This document shows positions 34,071 through 45,484 of a stretch of 64,000 nucleotides of DNA, piece by piece. Source of the stretch: Monoplex corrugatus (Eukaryota > Mollusca > Gastropoda > Littorinimorpha > Ranellidae); NCBI GenBank assembly GCA_030674185.1, contig CM060312.1, positions 56,964,402 to 57,028,401 of the forward strand, in the 5' to 3' direction. The notes under the pieces are model-generated. The model ran no database searches. It had not been told where the DNA came from and saw only the letters and a list, made by a program, of their open reading frames with translations. The position numbers and the translations under genes were made by a program. Every line of letters begins with the position of its first letter. Position 1 is the stretch's first letter.

Positions 34071-34330
34071 GGGTACTGCTCTCATAATGCTGGCACAAAA
34101 TGGGACTGAAAAACTAACAAACTTTAAAAAGTCCACTGCTTTTTACTGTGTAAACGTTCTTTGTTTGACTATGTCCAGGGTGCCAATTTTAAAGAGGAAC
34201 TAGCTGAGTGGAATGCCCGCCCAGCGATGTGGCACGAGTAACGTGTTTCATCGTCTGCTAGAGATATATCACACGTCTAGACACTGGAAGAGGGGTCGGT
34301 GGGTAAGTGGACTGGATGGGGAGGATGACA
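34071..34330. other. unclassified sequence
   Basis: Nothing recognised. Confidence 0.4.
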
Positions 34331-34415
34331 GGAGGGGGAGGGAGAGGGAGGGAGAGAGAGAGACAGACAGACACAGACAGACAGACAGACAAACAGAGAG
34401 CGACACAGACTGAAA
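34331..34415. repeat. GA/GACA microsatellite
   Basis: Purine-rich tetranucleotide run. Confidence 0.9.
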
Positions 34416-34604
34416 ATGCTAACGCTGACAAAGTTTTATTGTGAAGGCCGCCGAACCATACGCAATTAATTTTAGTAGGCTACATCTACATACACAGACT
34501 CATGCCTGAACACTTACGAACATGTGTACTTATGCACGTAAACATACAAGCATACTGTATAAGATAAATTGAGAGACCAAGGGTGCGTGTGTGTATACAT
34601 GCGT

Positions 34605-34612
34605 GTGTGTGT

Positions 34613-34698
<86 letters not shown>

Positions 34699-35013
34699 CA
34701 GACATCCAGACAGACAGAGACAAAACAAAGACATACAGGCAGAGAGAGAAAGAGGGAAAGAGAGAGATAGGCATACACACACATACAGAGAGAGAGAGAG
34801 AGAGAGACATATAGTGATATACATACATACAGAGCGAGAGAGAAGAGAGAGACACAGAGAGAGAGAGAGAGAGAGCGACAGACACCCAGACAGACAGAGA
34901 CAGAAACAAAGACATACAGGCAGAGAGAGAAAGAGGGAAAGAGAGAGAGAGATAGGCATACACACACATACAGAGAGAGAGAGAGACATATACATACATA
35001 CAGAGAGAGAGAG

Positions 35014-35075
<62 letters not shown>
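34605..35075 (+). repeat. GT/GA microsatellite containing a ~180-bp tandem duplication
   Basis: The word series GCGACAGACA, CCAGACAGACAGAGACA, ACAAAGACATACAGGCAGAG and ATAGGCATACACACACATAC occurs twice (about 34693-34790 and 34875-34974), each followed by GA and ATACATACATACAGAG. Confidence 0.9.
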
Positions 35076-35076
<1 letters not shown>

Positions 35077-35450
35077 AATCACAGAATCAGTTGAAATAGG
35101 TCAGAGCAATCGGAAGAGGTCAGCGTTGTAAGAATCATGTCACTTTCAATGGGACCAACAACAACAACAACAAAAGAAAAAAAGAACAGAAAAAAGAAAG
35201 AAAACAGAAAATTTAAGACGTCATGTGCCTCCAGTCATTGCTTTACTATACACGTTAGACTTTGAAAACGGACCATACCACCTGAAAAGTACACCCGTTA
35301 GTCTTGAGGGACAACGGGAGACATCTATCATTAAGGTTTAAATGCTTCTTCAATACGGCACATTATCTGCGGCACAAACTTTGTAACCAGCCCATCGTCT
35401 TTTCTACCCAGGTATAATTGGGTTCCTGATTTTTAGTGTTGGTAAGTCAG
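35076..35450. other. unclassified sequence
   Basis: (AAC)n at 35157-35173. Nothing else recognised. Confidence 0.4.
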
Positions 35451-35457
35451 CGAGACA

Positions 35458-35630
35458 GTAAGAGAGAGAGACAGACAGACAGACAGAAAGAGAAAGAGAC
35501 AGTTAGACAGAGACAGACAGAGGCAGAGACAATCAGACTGAGACAAGAGACACAGACACACACACAGAGAGCGAGAGCAAGAGAAAGAGAGACAGACAGA
35601 CAGACAAACACACAGAGAGAGGGCATAGAT
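35458..35630. repeat. GA/GACA microsatellite
   Basis: Purine-rich imperfect repeat. Confidence 0.9.
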
Positions 35631-35984
35631 ATTACTCTCGCAATGCTAGCCCTAGAATGTTGAAGTCTCTACCACCTCATTCCTCACTCCTCTACGCCTT
35701 CAGGATTTTGGGACAATCTCTATCTTCTAGCGCTGTCTTCGCGTTTTTTGTTTATTCTACTCTGCTGTGATTCTGTGTCCTGACTGGCTGAATTAATGCT
35801 GAGATTTATAACTTCTGTCCTCGACTCTATCTACACTGGGCCTCCGACCGAAATCGCCCAGCATGAGCAGACAGGTGAGATGCAATTTGTTTCAACTCTT
35901 GTAAAGAAGATTCTTGTCTTGTCTTGTCTTTGAAACACCGGCAGAGGGGAACTGCGGGTGTAGAAATTAAGGTCCCCTCCTGTT
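35631..35984. other. unclassified sequence
   Basis: A GACAGGTGAGA word at 35869-35879 resembles a splice donor after ATGAGCAGA, but no supporting frame exists. Confidence 0.3.
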
Positions 35985-36400
35985 CTGAAACCACAGGAGC
36001 TGTCTCGTTTGCTTTTTGCTCGTTAGGGGTTCCTCTTTCCTGTCATGCTCTCTTTGGAACCACAGGAGCTGTCCCGTTTGCTTTTAGGTAGTTAGGAGTT
36101 CCTCTTTCCTATCATGCTCTCTTTGGAACCACAGGAGCTGTCTAGTTTGCTTTTAGGTAGGTAGGGGTTCCTCTTTCCTGTCATGCTCTCTTTGGAACCA
36201 CAGGAGCTGTCTAGTTTGCTTTTAGGTAGTTAGGAGTTCCTCTTTCCTATCATGCTCTCTTTGGAACCACAGGAGCTGTCTAGTTTGCTTTTAGGTAGTT
36301 AGGAGTTCCTCTTTCCTATCATGCTCTCTTTGGAACCACAGGAGCTGTCTAGTTTGCTTTTAGTTAGTTAGGGGTTCCCCTTTCCTGTCATTTCTCTTTT
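35985..36400 (+). repeat. 69-bp tandem array, six units
   Basis: GGAACCACAGGAGCTGTC starts at 36056, 36125, 36194, 36263 and 36332 (period exactly 69 bp), with a diverged first unit before. The array lies immediately 5' of a SINE-E fragment. Confidence 0.95.
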
Positions 36401-36419
36401 CCTCGCAAGACTTATATCT

Positions 36420-36560
36420 GCCTTCCTTAGCTCCCCAAAGACAAGCACCTATGACTGCCTTGAAGGCAGGACAAAGAACGGCCATATACGCAAAAATCCG
36501 CTGCCTCTGCTGGGTAGGTGCTGTTGTATGATGTTCTCAGACAGGGAGTGCTCGCAGGAA
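36420..36560 (+). mobile_element. SINE-E 3' fragment
   Basis: CTTCCTTAGCTCCCCAAAGAC, GACTGCCTTGAAGG, AACGGCCATATACGC and CAGGGAGTGCTCGC. The last word is also at 10820. Confidence 0.6.
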
Positions 36561-36925
36561 TTCTAACTTACTTAAGAAGAAGAAGAGGAAGACTGAAACA
36601 TCAACTTCCACAACGTCAAAACGAAACAAACAGAAAACTTCAAACCTGCATGAAAACAATAAACTGTCAAGATTATATACTGATTTATAAACGCAGTATT
36701 AAGCATAAATCTGAGGAGAACAATCTAAACAAAAATTAGCACCACATCACTGAATCTACAGAAAACCTTTCGTTTGCACTACAAAACTGGAATGTATGGA
36801 ACAGTAAAAAGGATGAACTTGTGTGTGTGTGTGTGGACGCATATATTCATTAATCCACTGCCGAAGGCACATCTATAATTATCACATGTTTTATCAACAG
36901 AGAAAAATGGAGTTTTAGCAAAAAC
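36561..36925. other. AT-rich sequence, nothing recognised
   Basis: GT run at 36818-36835 only. Confidence 0.4.
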
Positions 36926-36930
36926 CACAT

Positions 36931-37580
36931 TCGTAGGCAGATTATTAACAAGAACAAAACATAAATACAAGCAAGCATATGTTTACAAAGTTTTAACCGG
37001 AAAAAAACAACAACCGTTTATCAATTCGGCAACAGTAAGTTATTTCTGCTCCTTTACATGGCGTTCACATAAAAACGTACGTGTTCTTTTTAGAAAGTTC
37101 AACCTCCAAAATCTGTTCTATATGGAATATGAGACGTAAATTCAGAACCGATCCTAAGACCAGGGGAAAAAGTTAAACACAACTTCTCAATAAAAATTAC
37201 ATCACTTGTTCTTGGCAAGCACACAACTATTGGATCACTCCGTTTAGAAATAGTTTTTGTACCCAGAAAGGTAATTCGTAAGCAGATTAATTACAAAAAT
37301 CAAGAGCAAAACAAAAATATAAGCAAGCGTACATTTAGCAAGTTGTTTTTTTTCTCAGTTCGGTAACAGTGATTTCTGCTCTTTTACATCGCATTCACTT
37401 AAAAACGTGTATGTTCTTTTAGAAAATTCAACCTCCAAAATCTGTTATACTTGTACATGGAAGGAAAGACGTAAATTCAGAACCGATCCTAAAACCAAAG
37501 AAAAATTAAAACACAGTTTGTTTATTAACATTACATCAGGCACACAAGCGTTGGATCACTCCGTTTCGAAGAAATTTTCG
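36931..37580 (+). repeat. tandem duplication, period about 345 to 320 bp
   Basis: TCGTAGGCAGATTA (36931) recurs as TCGTAAGCAGATTA (37276), AACCTCCAAAATCTG at 37101 and 37430, CGTAAATTCAGAACCGATCC and GGATCACTCCGTTT at 37232 and 37553. The copies differ by small indels and substitutions. No transposon or microsatellite explains it. Confidence 0.9.
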
Positions 37581-37794
37581 CGACCAGATCTCTGCCTTCA
37601 GGAAGATGAAAGAACAACTTCCTATCCGATCTTGTGTACAGTTGGTCCGACGCTTTCAGCTGCAGACCTAATCGTACAGCGTGTATCAGAGCAGTGAAAG
37701 ATACATGTATTCTTAATTTAGAAAAGAAGAGTTCTTTTTTTCAGGAGGAATTCGTCACACAGGCTGTTATGCGTACTACTTTAGACCAATCAAT
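37581..37794. other. unclassified sequence
   Basis: Nothing recognised. Confidence 0.4.
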
Positions 37795-38125
37795 ATGTTG
37801 GAGTTTGTTCGAGAGGGGTTCATCGCACTCGGACAATTCCATATGCGTTTCATCCAAATTTGCCCGTAATTATCCGGCAGATTTCTTGAGTTTACTCAAA
37901 ACCCTACATGGTGACAAGGTCTGAAAATGAGAAGAGATTTTTTTAAATAAACAAAACAAAACAAAAAAGGGGGTAGGGGGTCTAAAGGGACCCATGAAAC
38001 ACCAAGGTGACACTTCCAACATGTCTAAATAAATAAGAGGAGCAGCAATCAGGCCAGCTTTTATGCTGCCGGCCAGCTGGAACTGAACTCGAGATCAATT
38101 CAGGTGTCTACAAATTTATCAAAAG
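37795..38125 (-). mobile_element. SINE-A copy
   Basis: TTGTTCGAGAGGGGTTCATC, GACAATTCCATATGCG, CATGAAACACCAAGGTGAC and GGAACTGAACTCGAGATC in the order seen at 56.4 and 56.8 kb. Confidence 0.8.
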
Positions 38126-38404
38126 AATCAAGCACGCTAAAAGTCCCAGGCTCGTCTCGGATGATGATCTGAAAGACTCCTCAAACCTACGTGTAAAACA
38201 TTTTGTGACAACTTGGAGACTACAGACTCTGACGGGAGACAACTGTTTCGCGTCATGCATGTCACAAACTTGCATGATTTTTTTGGACAATAACTGAAAC
38301 AACACACTCAGGCACAAGAAAAAAACAAAACATGACAAATCGAAATGCAAACATATGAAACGGTAATAAGAACGCTTATCGATACCTGACCAAACACAAG
38401 ATGG

Positions 38405-38470
38405 ACGTATATTTCTGACCAACATTGGCCTTTCTGTCAAACGTACACAAAAAACGAAGAAATAAGAACA
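38405..38470 (+). repeat. F motif copy
   Basis: ATTTCTGACCAACATTGGCC then TTTCTGTCAAACGTACACAA. Confidence 0.6.
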
Positions 38471-38514
38471 GTAGGCAAATAAATCAGACTGGTTGTTGTT
38501 GTTGTTCTTGTTGT

Positions 38515-38533
38515 TTTGTGTGTGTGTGTGTTG

Positions 38534-38608
<75 letters not shown>

Positions 38609-38610
38609 AT
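38515..38610. repeat. (GT)n/(GTGC)n microsatellite
   Basis: GT with CGTG tetramers and CGCGCGCG. Confidence 0.95.
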
Positions 38611-38679
38611 GCATATATGTTTTACATTTCCTAAATAATCATAAAAAGAATTTCGAAGATAAGGGGAGAGTGGGGTACA

Positions 38680-38719
38680 GAGAGCGAGCGAGCGAGCGAG
38701 AGACACAGACAGACAGACA

Positions 38720-38790
<71 letters not shown>
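38680..38790. repeat. (GAGC)n-(GACA)n-(CA)n microsatellite
   Basis: Three successive simple repeats. Confidence 0.95.
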
Positions 38791-38791
<1 letters not shown>

Positions 38792-38931
38792 CAGAAACAG
38801 GCAGAGACAGGGTTAGAGGTTACGACAATGTCTAATTATCAAAAGAGAAGGAAAGCGATAAGACGATAATCTGCAAGCTGCCAACCGTGACACTAACTTA
38901 AACGAGAAATTGCTACAAGTCTCTCCATCCC

Positions 38932-38970
38932 TAACACACACACACACACAACACACACACACACACACAT

Positions 38971-39001
<31 letters not shown>

Positions 39002-39122
39002 TACATACACACATGCGTACATCATATATATATATAAACACATTCACAAATACACGCATGCACGTGCATGCACGAGCACACGCAATCATACACACAAGAC
39101 ACAGACACACACACCAAAACAC
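38932..39122. repeat. (CA)n-rich degenerate microsatellite
   Basis: CA runs with TATATATATA at 39025. Confidence 0.9.
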
Positions 39123-39340
39123 ACGAAATTGCCTGTGTATGTGACCAGCCCATACATGTCTGGCACGGATGCAAAAACACTTCGTTTCTGATAATCCTTT
39201 CTAATGATTACCACCTCACCCTCGCCGATTTTGACTCTTCGGCATTTTCATTTACGCGTTTAATCATCAATTTATCTTACATTCGGCTTAGCAAACCTTG
39301 TTCAATATCTTACTTCCCATCCCCAGTTTATTCATAAGTC
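39123..39340. other. unclassified sequence
   Basis: Nothing recognised. Confidence 0.4.
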
Positions 39341-39341
39341 G

Positions 39342-39490
39342 GCAGTCTCGAAAGGTAGAATTGTAGGCGCTTCAGTTAAGATCTAACGTCCTCGTGTTCA
39401 ATCCCTGTCGGCAGCATAAAAGCCTGCTCAGACCGTTTTAATCTGCCACTTATGCTGTTAGCGTTATCTGTCTATTTGATACAGACATGG
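39342..39490 (+). mobile_element. tRNA-like SINE head
   Basis: A region like GGCAGTCTCGAAAGGTAGAA is followed about 45 bp later by GTGTTCAATCCC, a B-box-like word. The rest does not match the other SINE families clearly. Confidence 0.45.
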
Positions 39491-39499
39491 GCCTCGTTC

Positions 39500-39965
39500 T
39501 ATTTCTGAATCAAGACCTGGAACGTGCATAGACATTTGGGTGGGCGCAAGGACTGCACGAAAAACAGCAGCACTGTCAAATCAAGGCCACCCTGGAGAGA
39601 CAAAAAAAACATCTCTTTCTGATTCAAACTGAAACCATTGTACGTACACTTTTTTAATTTCTTGCTTGTTTGTTTGTTAATTTCTTTGTTTGTTTGTTGT
39701 ATGCACTCTCTTTTCGTATCGTTTGTTTCTTAGTTTTTGTTTGTCAAGTCGTCCGATCAGAATTACAAATATATATCTCTACTAGGTAGAAAGAAACTCT
39801 AGGGAGAGCTAGACAACAGAAGGTCTTCAGAGAAGTAACCCCCTTTAGACAAGTGTTTCGGCCCTGAACTCCTTACACTCTCGGGGGGCCGGGCCACATC
39901 CAGGTCATGACTCCTGGATGCCCTTCTGCTGTTGTCTATTTTTTTTCTTCTATTATATAATACAT
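39500..39965. other. unclassified sequence
   Basis: T-rich with TTTG tetramers near 39662-39700 and a G/C-rich patch at 39880. Confidence 0.4.
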
Positions 39966-39968
39966 AAT

Positions 39969-40408
39969 AGGAGAAGTGGCAGAATAGTTCAGACATTCGC
40001 CTGCCAATAACAAAACTCGAGGTTCCAGGGTACGTTTTCCGTTGAGGCCTCGACTCTTCTCCTCAGTTCGACCGGAAAATCAAACAACGTCTAGTCCTTC
40101 GGAAAGGGACGAAAAACAAGTCGGACGCATGTGCCTTTTGGCCTGCGCACACTAAAGATCCCACGGCAATAGAAAATCGTGAAGAGCAGGGCTTTCGCTC
40201 AGCTGTCCTAATATAAAACATTGGAGAGATAGGTTGATTTGCCAGGTCCCTCCTCTTGAAGGCCGATTAACCTTCTTGCCTTTCTATAGTCTTGGTTAAA
40301 AAAAAAATTTTTTTAAAAACTGAGTGCCGCTGCACTGCGGCAACGCGCTCTCAAAAGAGAGAGCAGAACGAGTTTCACATGGAAAATCCACTGTGACAAA
40401 AGAAATGA
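39969..40408 (+). mobile_element. SINE-C, near-complete copy
   Basis: Head GAAGTGGCAGAATAGTTCAG, body CCTCGACTCTTCTCCTCAG, CTAAAGATCCCACGGC and GATTGATTTGCCAGG-like words, and 3' end AGTTTCACATGGAAAATCC. It pairs with the reverse copy at 24501. Confidence 0.8.
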
Positions 40409-40519
40409 ATATCAATAGTATATTGTGGTTGTGAGCCTGAACAGACTGAAGAAACTGACAAGAACCTCACCTCAAACGAGATCGAAACATTCACAGATAA
40501 ACTGACTTCAGTGAGGATT

Positions 40520-40538
40520 CCCCCCCCCCCCCCCCCCC
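40520..40538. repeat. poly-C run
   Basis: Nineteen consecutive C. Confidence 0.9.
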
Positions 40539-40652
40539 AATCGATAAGGTGTGACAAGAGTCTGGTATCAATCGACATTCTCAGTACAAAATGTTATCCG
40601 GCGAGTTATTATTTGATGTTTCTATTCAGTTCGAATACACACGGATTCACAT

Positions 40653-40681
40653 ATATATATATATATTATGTATGTATATGT

Positions 40682-40770
<89 letters not shown>

Positions 40771-40840
40771 GTGTGTGTGTGTGTGTTTGTTTGTTTGTGT
40801 GTGTTGTGTTTGTTTGTTTGTTTGTGTGTGTGTGAAACAA
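40653..40840. repeat. (TA)n, (GT)n and (GTTT)n microsatellite
   Basis: Over 120 bp of GT with GTTT blocks. Confidence 0.95.
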
Positions 40841-40857
40841 AGAGAGCGGGGAAGGAC

Positions 40858-40858
40858 G

Positions 40859-40897
<39 letters not shown>

Positions 40898-41035
40898 GAG
40901 AAATGCAAAAGCCACGTGGAAAGACTACAAACAGACTGACAGAAGACAGAGAAACAGAAGAAGAGAGACTCAGAGACAGAAGAGGAAGACAGACAGCAGA
41001 AGCGAGAGAAGAAGTCAGAGAGAGGAGAGATAGAG

Positions 41036-41102
<67 letters not shown>

Positions 41103-41103
41103 C
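40858..41103. repeat. (GACA)n/(GA)n microsatellite
   Basis: GACA run, mixed section, then GA. Confidence 0.95.
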
Positions 41104-41144
41104 AAAGTCAAGTGTATGTGGAAAGACTACTTCCAGATTCGCGT

Positions 41145-41850
41145 GATCTCTGATCCTCTTATCTCTCGGATGGCTCTTCCTAAAGCCTTCTCCACATTGT
41201 CTAATAGACACCTGGTGGGCTGTCCCCTCTGAATGCTTTCTTCACATGGTCCGGTAGATAACTCGCTGGATGCCTCTTTTTTCCTAAAGCCGTCTTCACA
41301 TCGTCCGACATACAGCTCTCGGGGTTGTTTCCTCTGAAAGCCCTCTTCACATAGTCCGGCTGGCTCCCCCCCCCCCCCCCTCCTAAAGCTCTTTTCACAT
41401 GGCCCAACTGATAACTGCGAGTTTCTTTTTCTCAAGCCTCTTCATATGGCCCGACAGATAGCTGGTGAATTGTCTAAGTCTTTGCTCACATCGTCCGATT
41501 AATATCTAGCGTATTGTGTCTTCTTAACTCCTTTTCCATGTGATTCAATACATAACTGTCAGCTTGTTTCATCCTTAAGGGGTGCCCAAATAGTCCGATA
41601 CACAACTGATGGGTCGTGTCTTCCTAAAGGCTTATTCAAACTGACGGGTCATTCTTTCCTAAAGGCTTAATCACATGGTTCTCTTCACATTGTCTGATAG
41701 CTGGTGGGGTGTTTCTTCATAAACTTCTTCACAAGGTAGGACGTACATCTACAGAACTGTTTCATCCTAAAGCCCTTTCTACATTATCAGAGAGAAAGCT
41801 GATTAACTCTTTTAAGTCTTTATTCACATGTTCCGACGGATAGCTCGCAA
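41145..41850 (-). repeat. degenerate ~51-54-bp tandem array
   Basis: About 13 units built on CTTCACATGGTCCG, a GATAGCT word and TCTTTCCTAAAGCC; clear starts at 41240, 41294 and 41344. A minus-strand frame (41127-41435) reads about 17-residue repeats such as PCEKSFRRGG and LCEEGFQRKQ. It ends after five or six units, so coding is doubtful. A C15 run (41366-41380) interrupts it. Confidence 0.8.
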
Positions 41851-42020
41851 TGTAATGGTAAGTGATGTGGTGACGACAGTTTTATGCAGTGCTACTTTGT
41901 GTTTTGTTTAATCATTAATTTTGTGTTTGCTTTCTGTCTGCATGTCTGTCTGTATCTCTTTCTCTTCCTTTCCTTATATTTTGTCAGTGATGGTTTTGTT
42001 TTATTATGTACCTGTTAAGC
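41851..42020. other. unclassified sequence
   Basis: Nothing recognised. Confidence 0.4.
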
Positions 42021-42052
42021 ATCATCATCATCATCATCATCATCATCATATC
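42021..42052. repeat. (ATC)n microsatellite
   Basis: Nine CAT triplets. Confidence 0.95.
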
Positions 42053-42274
42053 ATGACAATGGAGGAAGGTCAATTGCAATACTACAAGCTTAAGATTCGA
42101 GCTTTTCAAGAAAACATTCACACATTAAAAGACTAGAACTACACAAAATTAAACAAAGTCCCTATTAACATGAGCTGTTGATGAATAATAATTTCGTTGG
42201 TCGTGCGCGCAGGCAGACAGACAAGCATGCAGACAGGCTCGCGCACGTGCGAGCGCGCATCCCGCCCCACCTCT

Positions 42275-42311
42275 CTCTTTCTCTCTTTTTCTCTCTCTCT
42301 CTCACACACAC

Positions 42312-42386
<75 letters not shown>
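42275..42386. repeat. (CT)n-(CA)n microsatellite
   Basis: CT-rich then CA. Confidence 0.95.
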
Positions 42387-42720
42387 TCGCTCTGTCGTGT
42401 ACACACAAACGAGATTATGTACAATACGGGATGGATAAATATGTATTCAAAAGCCGTAGAGGAAGAGTCTAAAAATCCTTGTCGACACATTAGAAAAAAA
42501 GAAAAAGAAAAAAAAAGTCTTGCGTACTTGTGATCTTGACTTCATACCGATATGACGAAACTTACAGAAATAAATCATCTATCGTATCGCACATCCCACT
42601 GCCCTCCTGTCCTCTCCCTCCAGTTTGCGTGTGCTTCGTTGTCGTTGTTGGGCGAATATTTTGGTGAATGATGAGGGGCGCGCTTGGGTCTGATTCTTGT
42701 ATTAATATTTGGCGCCTTAT
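42387..42720. other. unclassified sequence
   Basis: Nothing recognised. Confidence 0.4.
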
Positions 42721-42792
42721 CAATGTCATTATTATCATTATCATTATCACAATTATTCATATCATCATTATTATCATTATTATTATTATCAT
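42721..42792. repeat. (ATT/ATC)n microsatellite
   Basis: Imperfect trinucleotide run. Confidence 0.9.
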
Positions 42793-42941
42793 ATTTGTGC
42801 CCCATCTCAATTATACTCGTTCTCAAAAAGCCGGCCCACATACACTTCAAATGAATATTTTCGCATTTGAACAATCCTAGTTGAAACATTGAACCTTTCT
42901 GGTTCTTATTTCTTTATATGTGACCACTCACAGAAAAGTAC

Positions 42942-42944
<3 letters not shown>

Positions 42945-43017
<73 letters not shown>
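42945..43017. repeat. (CA)n microsatellite
   Basis: Pure CA, about 72 bp. Confidence 0.95.
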
Positions 43018-43410
<393 letters not shown>

Positions 43411-43845
43411 AAAACCGGAAGTAGAGTTCCCTCGTTCCTATTATACTTAACTACGAAACCGCAGTGGGGGCACTGCAGCTGTGAAATTGAAGAGCTCTTT
43501 TGTTTGTTTGTGGAACGGTCTCAGCTGTGTTTGGTGGTGCTCTTTACCGTTCGTCTTCCCTCCCTTCTTCCGTTTTCTTCCCCTGTTCTTTTCCTTTTGT
43601 CATTAATTTTCTTACTTCCGTCTGTCTATCGGTTCGTTTACCCGTGTATTTTTCCCTGAGACACTCTCTTTGTTTCGCGGTAAACTCCTGCAGCGCATGT
43701 GGTATGTTATATCAAACGAACAATAACCGATTCACTAACAGATGAACGACTCACGGGCGGTAAGCATGCAATGACTGAAAAATTAATACGACAGAATAGC
43801 TTACTACCTACCTTTTACAGACACACTCAGGAGGCACACTCATTT
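43411..43845. other. unclassified sequence
   Basis: Nothing recognised. Confidence 0.4.
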
Positions 43846-43847
43846 CA

Positions 43848-43905
43848 TTTCATTCATTCATTCATTCATTCATTCATTCATTCACTCACTCACCCATTCA
43901 CACAC
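43848..43905. repeat. (ATTC)n microsatellite
   Basis: Eight ATTC/ACTC tetramers. Confidence 0.95.
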
Positions 43906-43987
43906 TCACAAGTCAACCGAACAAATAAACAAACTCATTTAGTAAATAATACACATCGAAGTTACCTTCTCGGTGAAAAAGTAATCA

Positions 43988-44014
43988 GACACACACACAC
44001 ACACACACACACAC

Positions 44015-44051
<37 letters not shown>

Positions 44052-44088
44052 ACACACACACACACACACATACACACACACACATAAG
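43988..44088. repeat. (CA)n microsatellite
   Basis: CA with TACA interruptions. Confidence 0.95.
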
Positions 44089-44575
44089 GCACACTGAGTA
44101 ACACCCACGTTCAAAAAGAAAGAAAACTAGAGAAAAATATGAAATATATATATATGACTGTATATATACATAAACGTAGCAAGCCTCCCCGTGCGTAGAG
44201 CTCTAAAACTCAAGCTGCTCACATTTTGTGTGAACACGAAAAGCCGTCAGGGGGGAAGAGACAAAGGAATGTGGAAGATGTTTGACGGGAAGCAGCCAAG
44301 TTCCAGAACAACCAACAGGTGCAAAACAAAAGGAGGTCTGTGAGGGTACAGTCAGTGTGTTAGGCCTATGGTGTTCCGGGGTGGCGGTACTGGGGTGGAG
44401 ACGTGGGCAGAATATACCAGGGTGGGGGGTTGAGGGTGGTGAAAGGGTGGAAAAGGGAGGGGTGGGTTTGGATTTGGATTTATTCAGATTTATTGCTTTG
44501 TTGTTGATGTTCTTGTTGTTTTATGTTTGTTTTCAGTTGTTTTTTTTGGGGGGGTTGTTTTTGGTTTGGGTTTTT
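44089..44575. other. unclassified G-rich sequence
   Basis: G-rich patches at 44380-44470 and a G8 run near 44550. No frame with motifs. Confidence 0.4.
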
Positions 44576-44577
44576 TG

Positions 44578-44578
<1 letters not shown>

Positions 44579-44629
<51 letters not shown>

Positions 44630-44708
44630 TGTGTGTGTGCGTGTGTGTGCGTGCGTGCATGAATGCGTGCGTGCACGTGCGGGCGCGCGCGTGTGTATGT
44701 GTTTATTT

Positions 44709-44739
<31 letters not shown>

Positions 44740-44745
44740 TTTGTG
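44579..44745. repeat. (GT)n then (TTTA)n microsatellite
   Basis: GT/GCGT to 44700, then TTTA tetramers. Confidence 0.95.
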
Positions 44746-44751
44746 TATTCA

Positions 44752-44872
44752 TTCATTTATTTTCGTTACAACGAATTTTCCATGTGAAATTCGGACTGCT
44801 CGTGGAGAGCGCGTCGCTACTGTGCAGCGCCACCCATGTTTCCCCCTCTGTTTGCGTTCTGTTTACCAAAAG
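44752..44872 (-). mobile_element. SINE-C/D 3' end
   Basis: In reverse complement: GGCGCTGCACAGTAGCGACG, CGCTCTCCACGAGCAG and CCGAATTTCACATGGAAAAT. This is the 3' segment common to SINE-C and SINE-D. Confidence 0.7.
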
Positions 44873-45021
44873 AAGTTGAGTTTGCTTACAGAATATTGCC
44901 AAGTTCAACTCCTTCGTTGCCGTAGAATCTTAAACATGTGCTATGTGCATGCTGCGTGTGGACCTCTGTTTATCGTCTTATCCACAACACAGGCACCAAC
45001 ACCATCACTCAAAATGTAGTG

Positions 45022-45025
45022 GGCG

Positions 45026-45072
<47 letters not shown>

Positions 45073-45075
45073 GGA

Positions 45076-45118
<43 letters not shown>

Positions 45119-45145
45119 GTGTGTGTGTGGTGTCTGTGTGTGTGT

Positions 45146-45179
<34 letters not shown>

Positions 45180-45188
45180 CTGTGTCTG
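45022..45188. repeat. (GT)n-(GA)n-(GT)n microsatellite
   Basis: Compound dinucleotide repeat with TGTC interruptions. Confidence 0.95.
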
Positions 45189-45191
45189 TGA

Positions 45192-45275
45192 AATCCCTGC
45201 CGATTCATGATTCAAACCCAGGGTTTCTCGCGTCCTAGGCAGAAGTTTTAACCATTATGCCACACACTCTACATG
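45192..45275 (-). mobile_element. tRNA-like SINE head
   Basis: The minus strand has TGTGGCATAATGGTTAAAAC as A-box region and GGGTTTGAATCATGA as B-box region about 45 bp apart. No pairing acceptor stem. Confidence 0.55.
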
Positions 45276-45484
45276 GTGATAGATGACGAATCAAATTCTC
45301 AATCCCATTAAAGACTACGAGGTATTAGGGCTGGTGATACTGTTAAGATGAAAGGAAACATATTTTCCCCAAGCTATTGATGAAAGCTCATAGGCCAACT
45401 TACATGTTTGCTCTTGCTAATCTATGTGTGTAGGGAGAAACAAATAGAATCAGTACGAGTGTTTGATTTAACAAAACAAGACAG
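45276..45484. other. unclassified sequence
   Basis: Nothing recognised. Confidence 0.4.

Noticed and set aside
35860..35885. First exon ending in CAG/GTGAGA after ATGAGCAGA
   Set aside because: Four codons only, with no promoter, acceptor or downstream exon; such words occur by chance.
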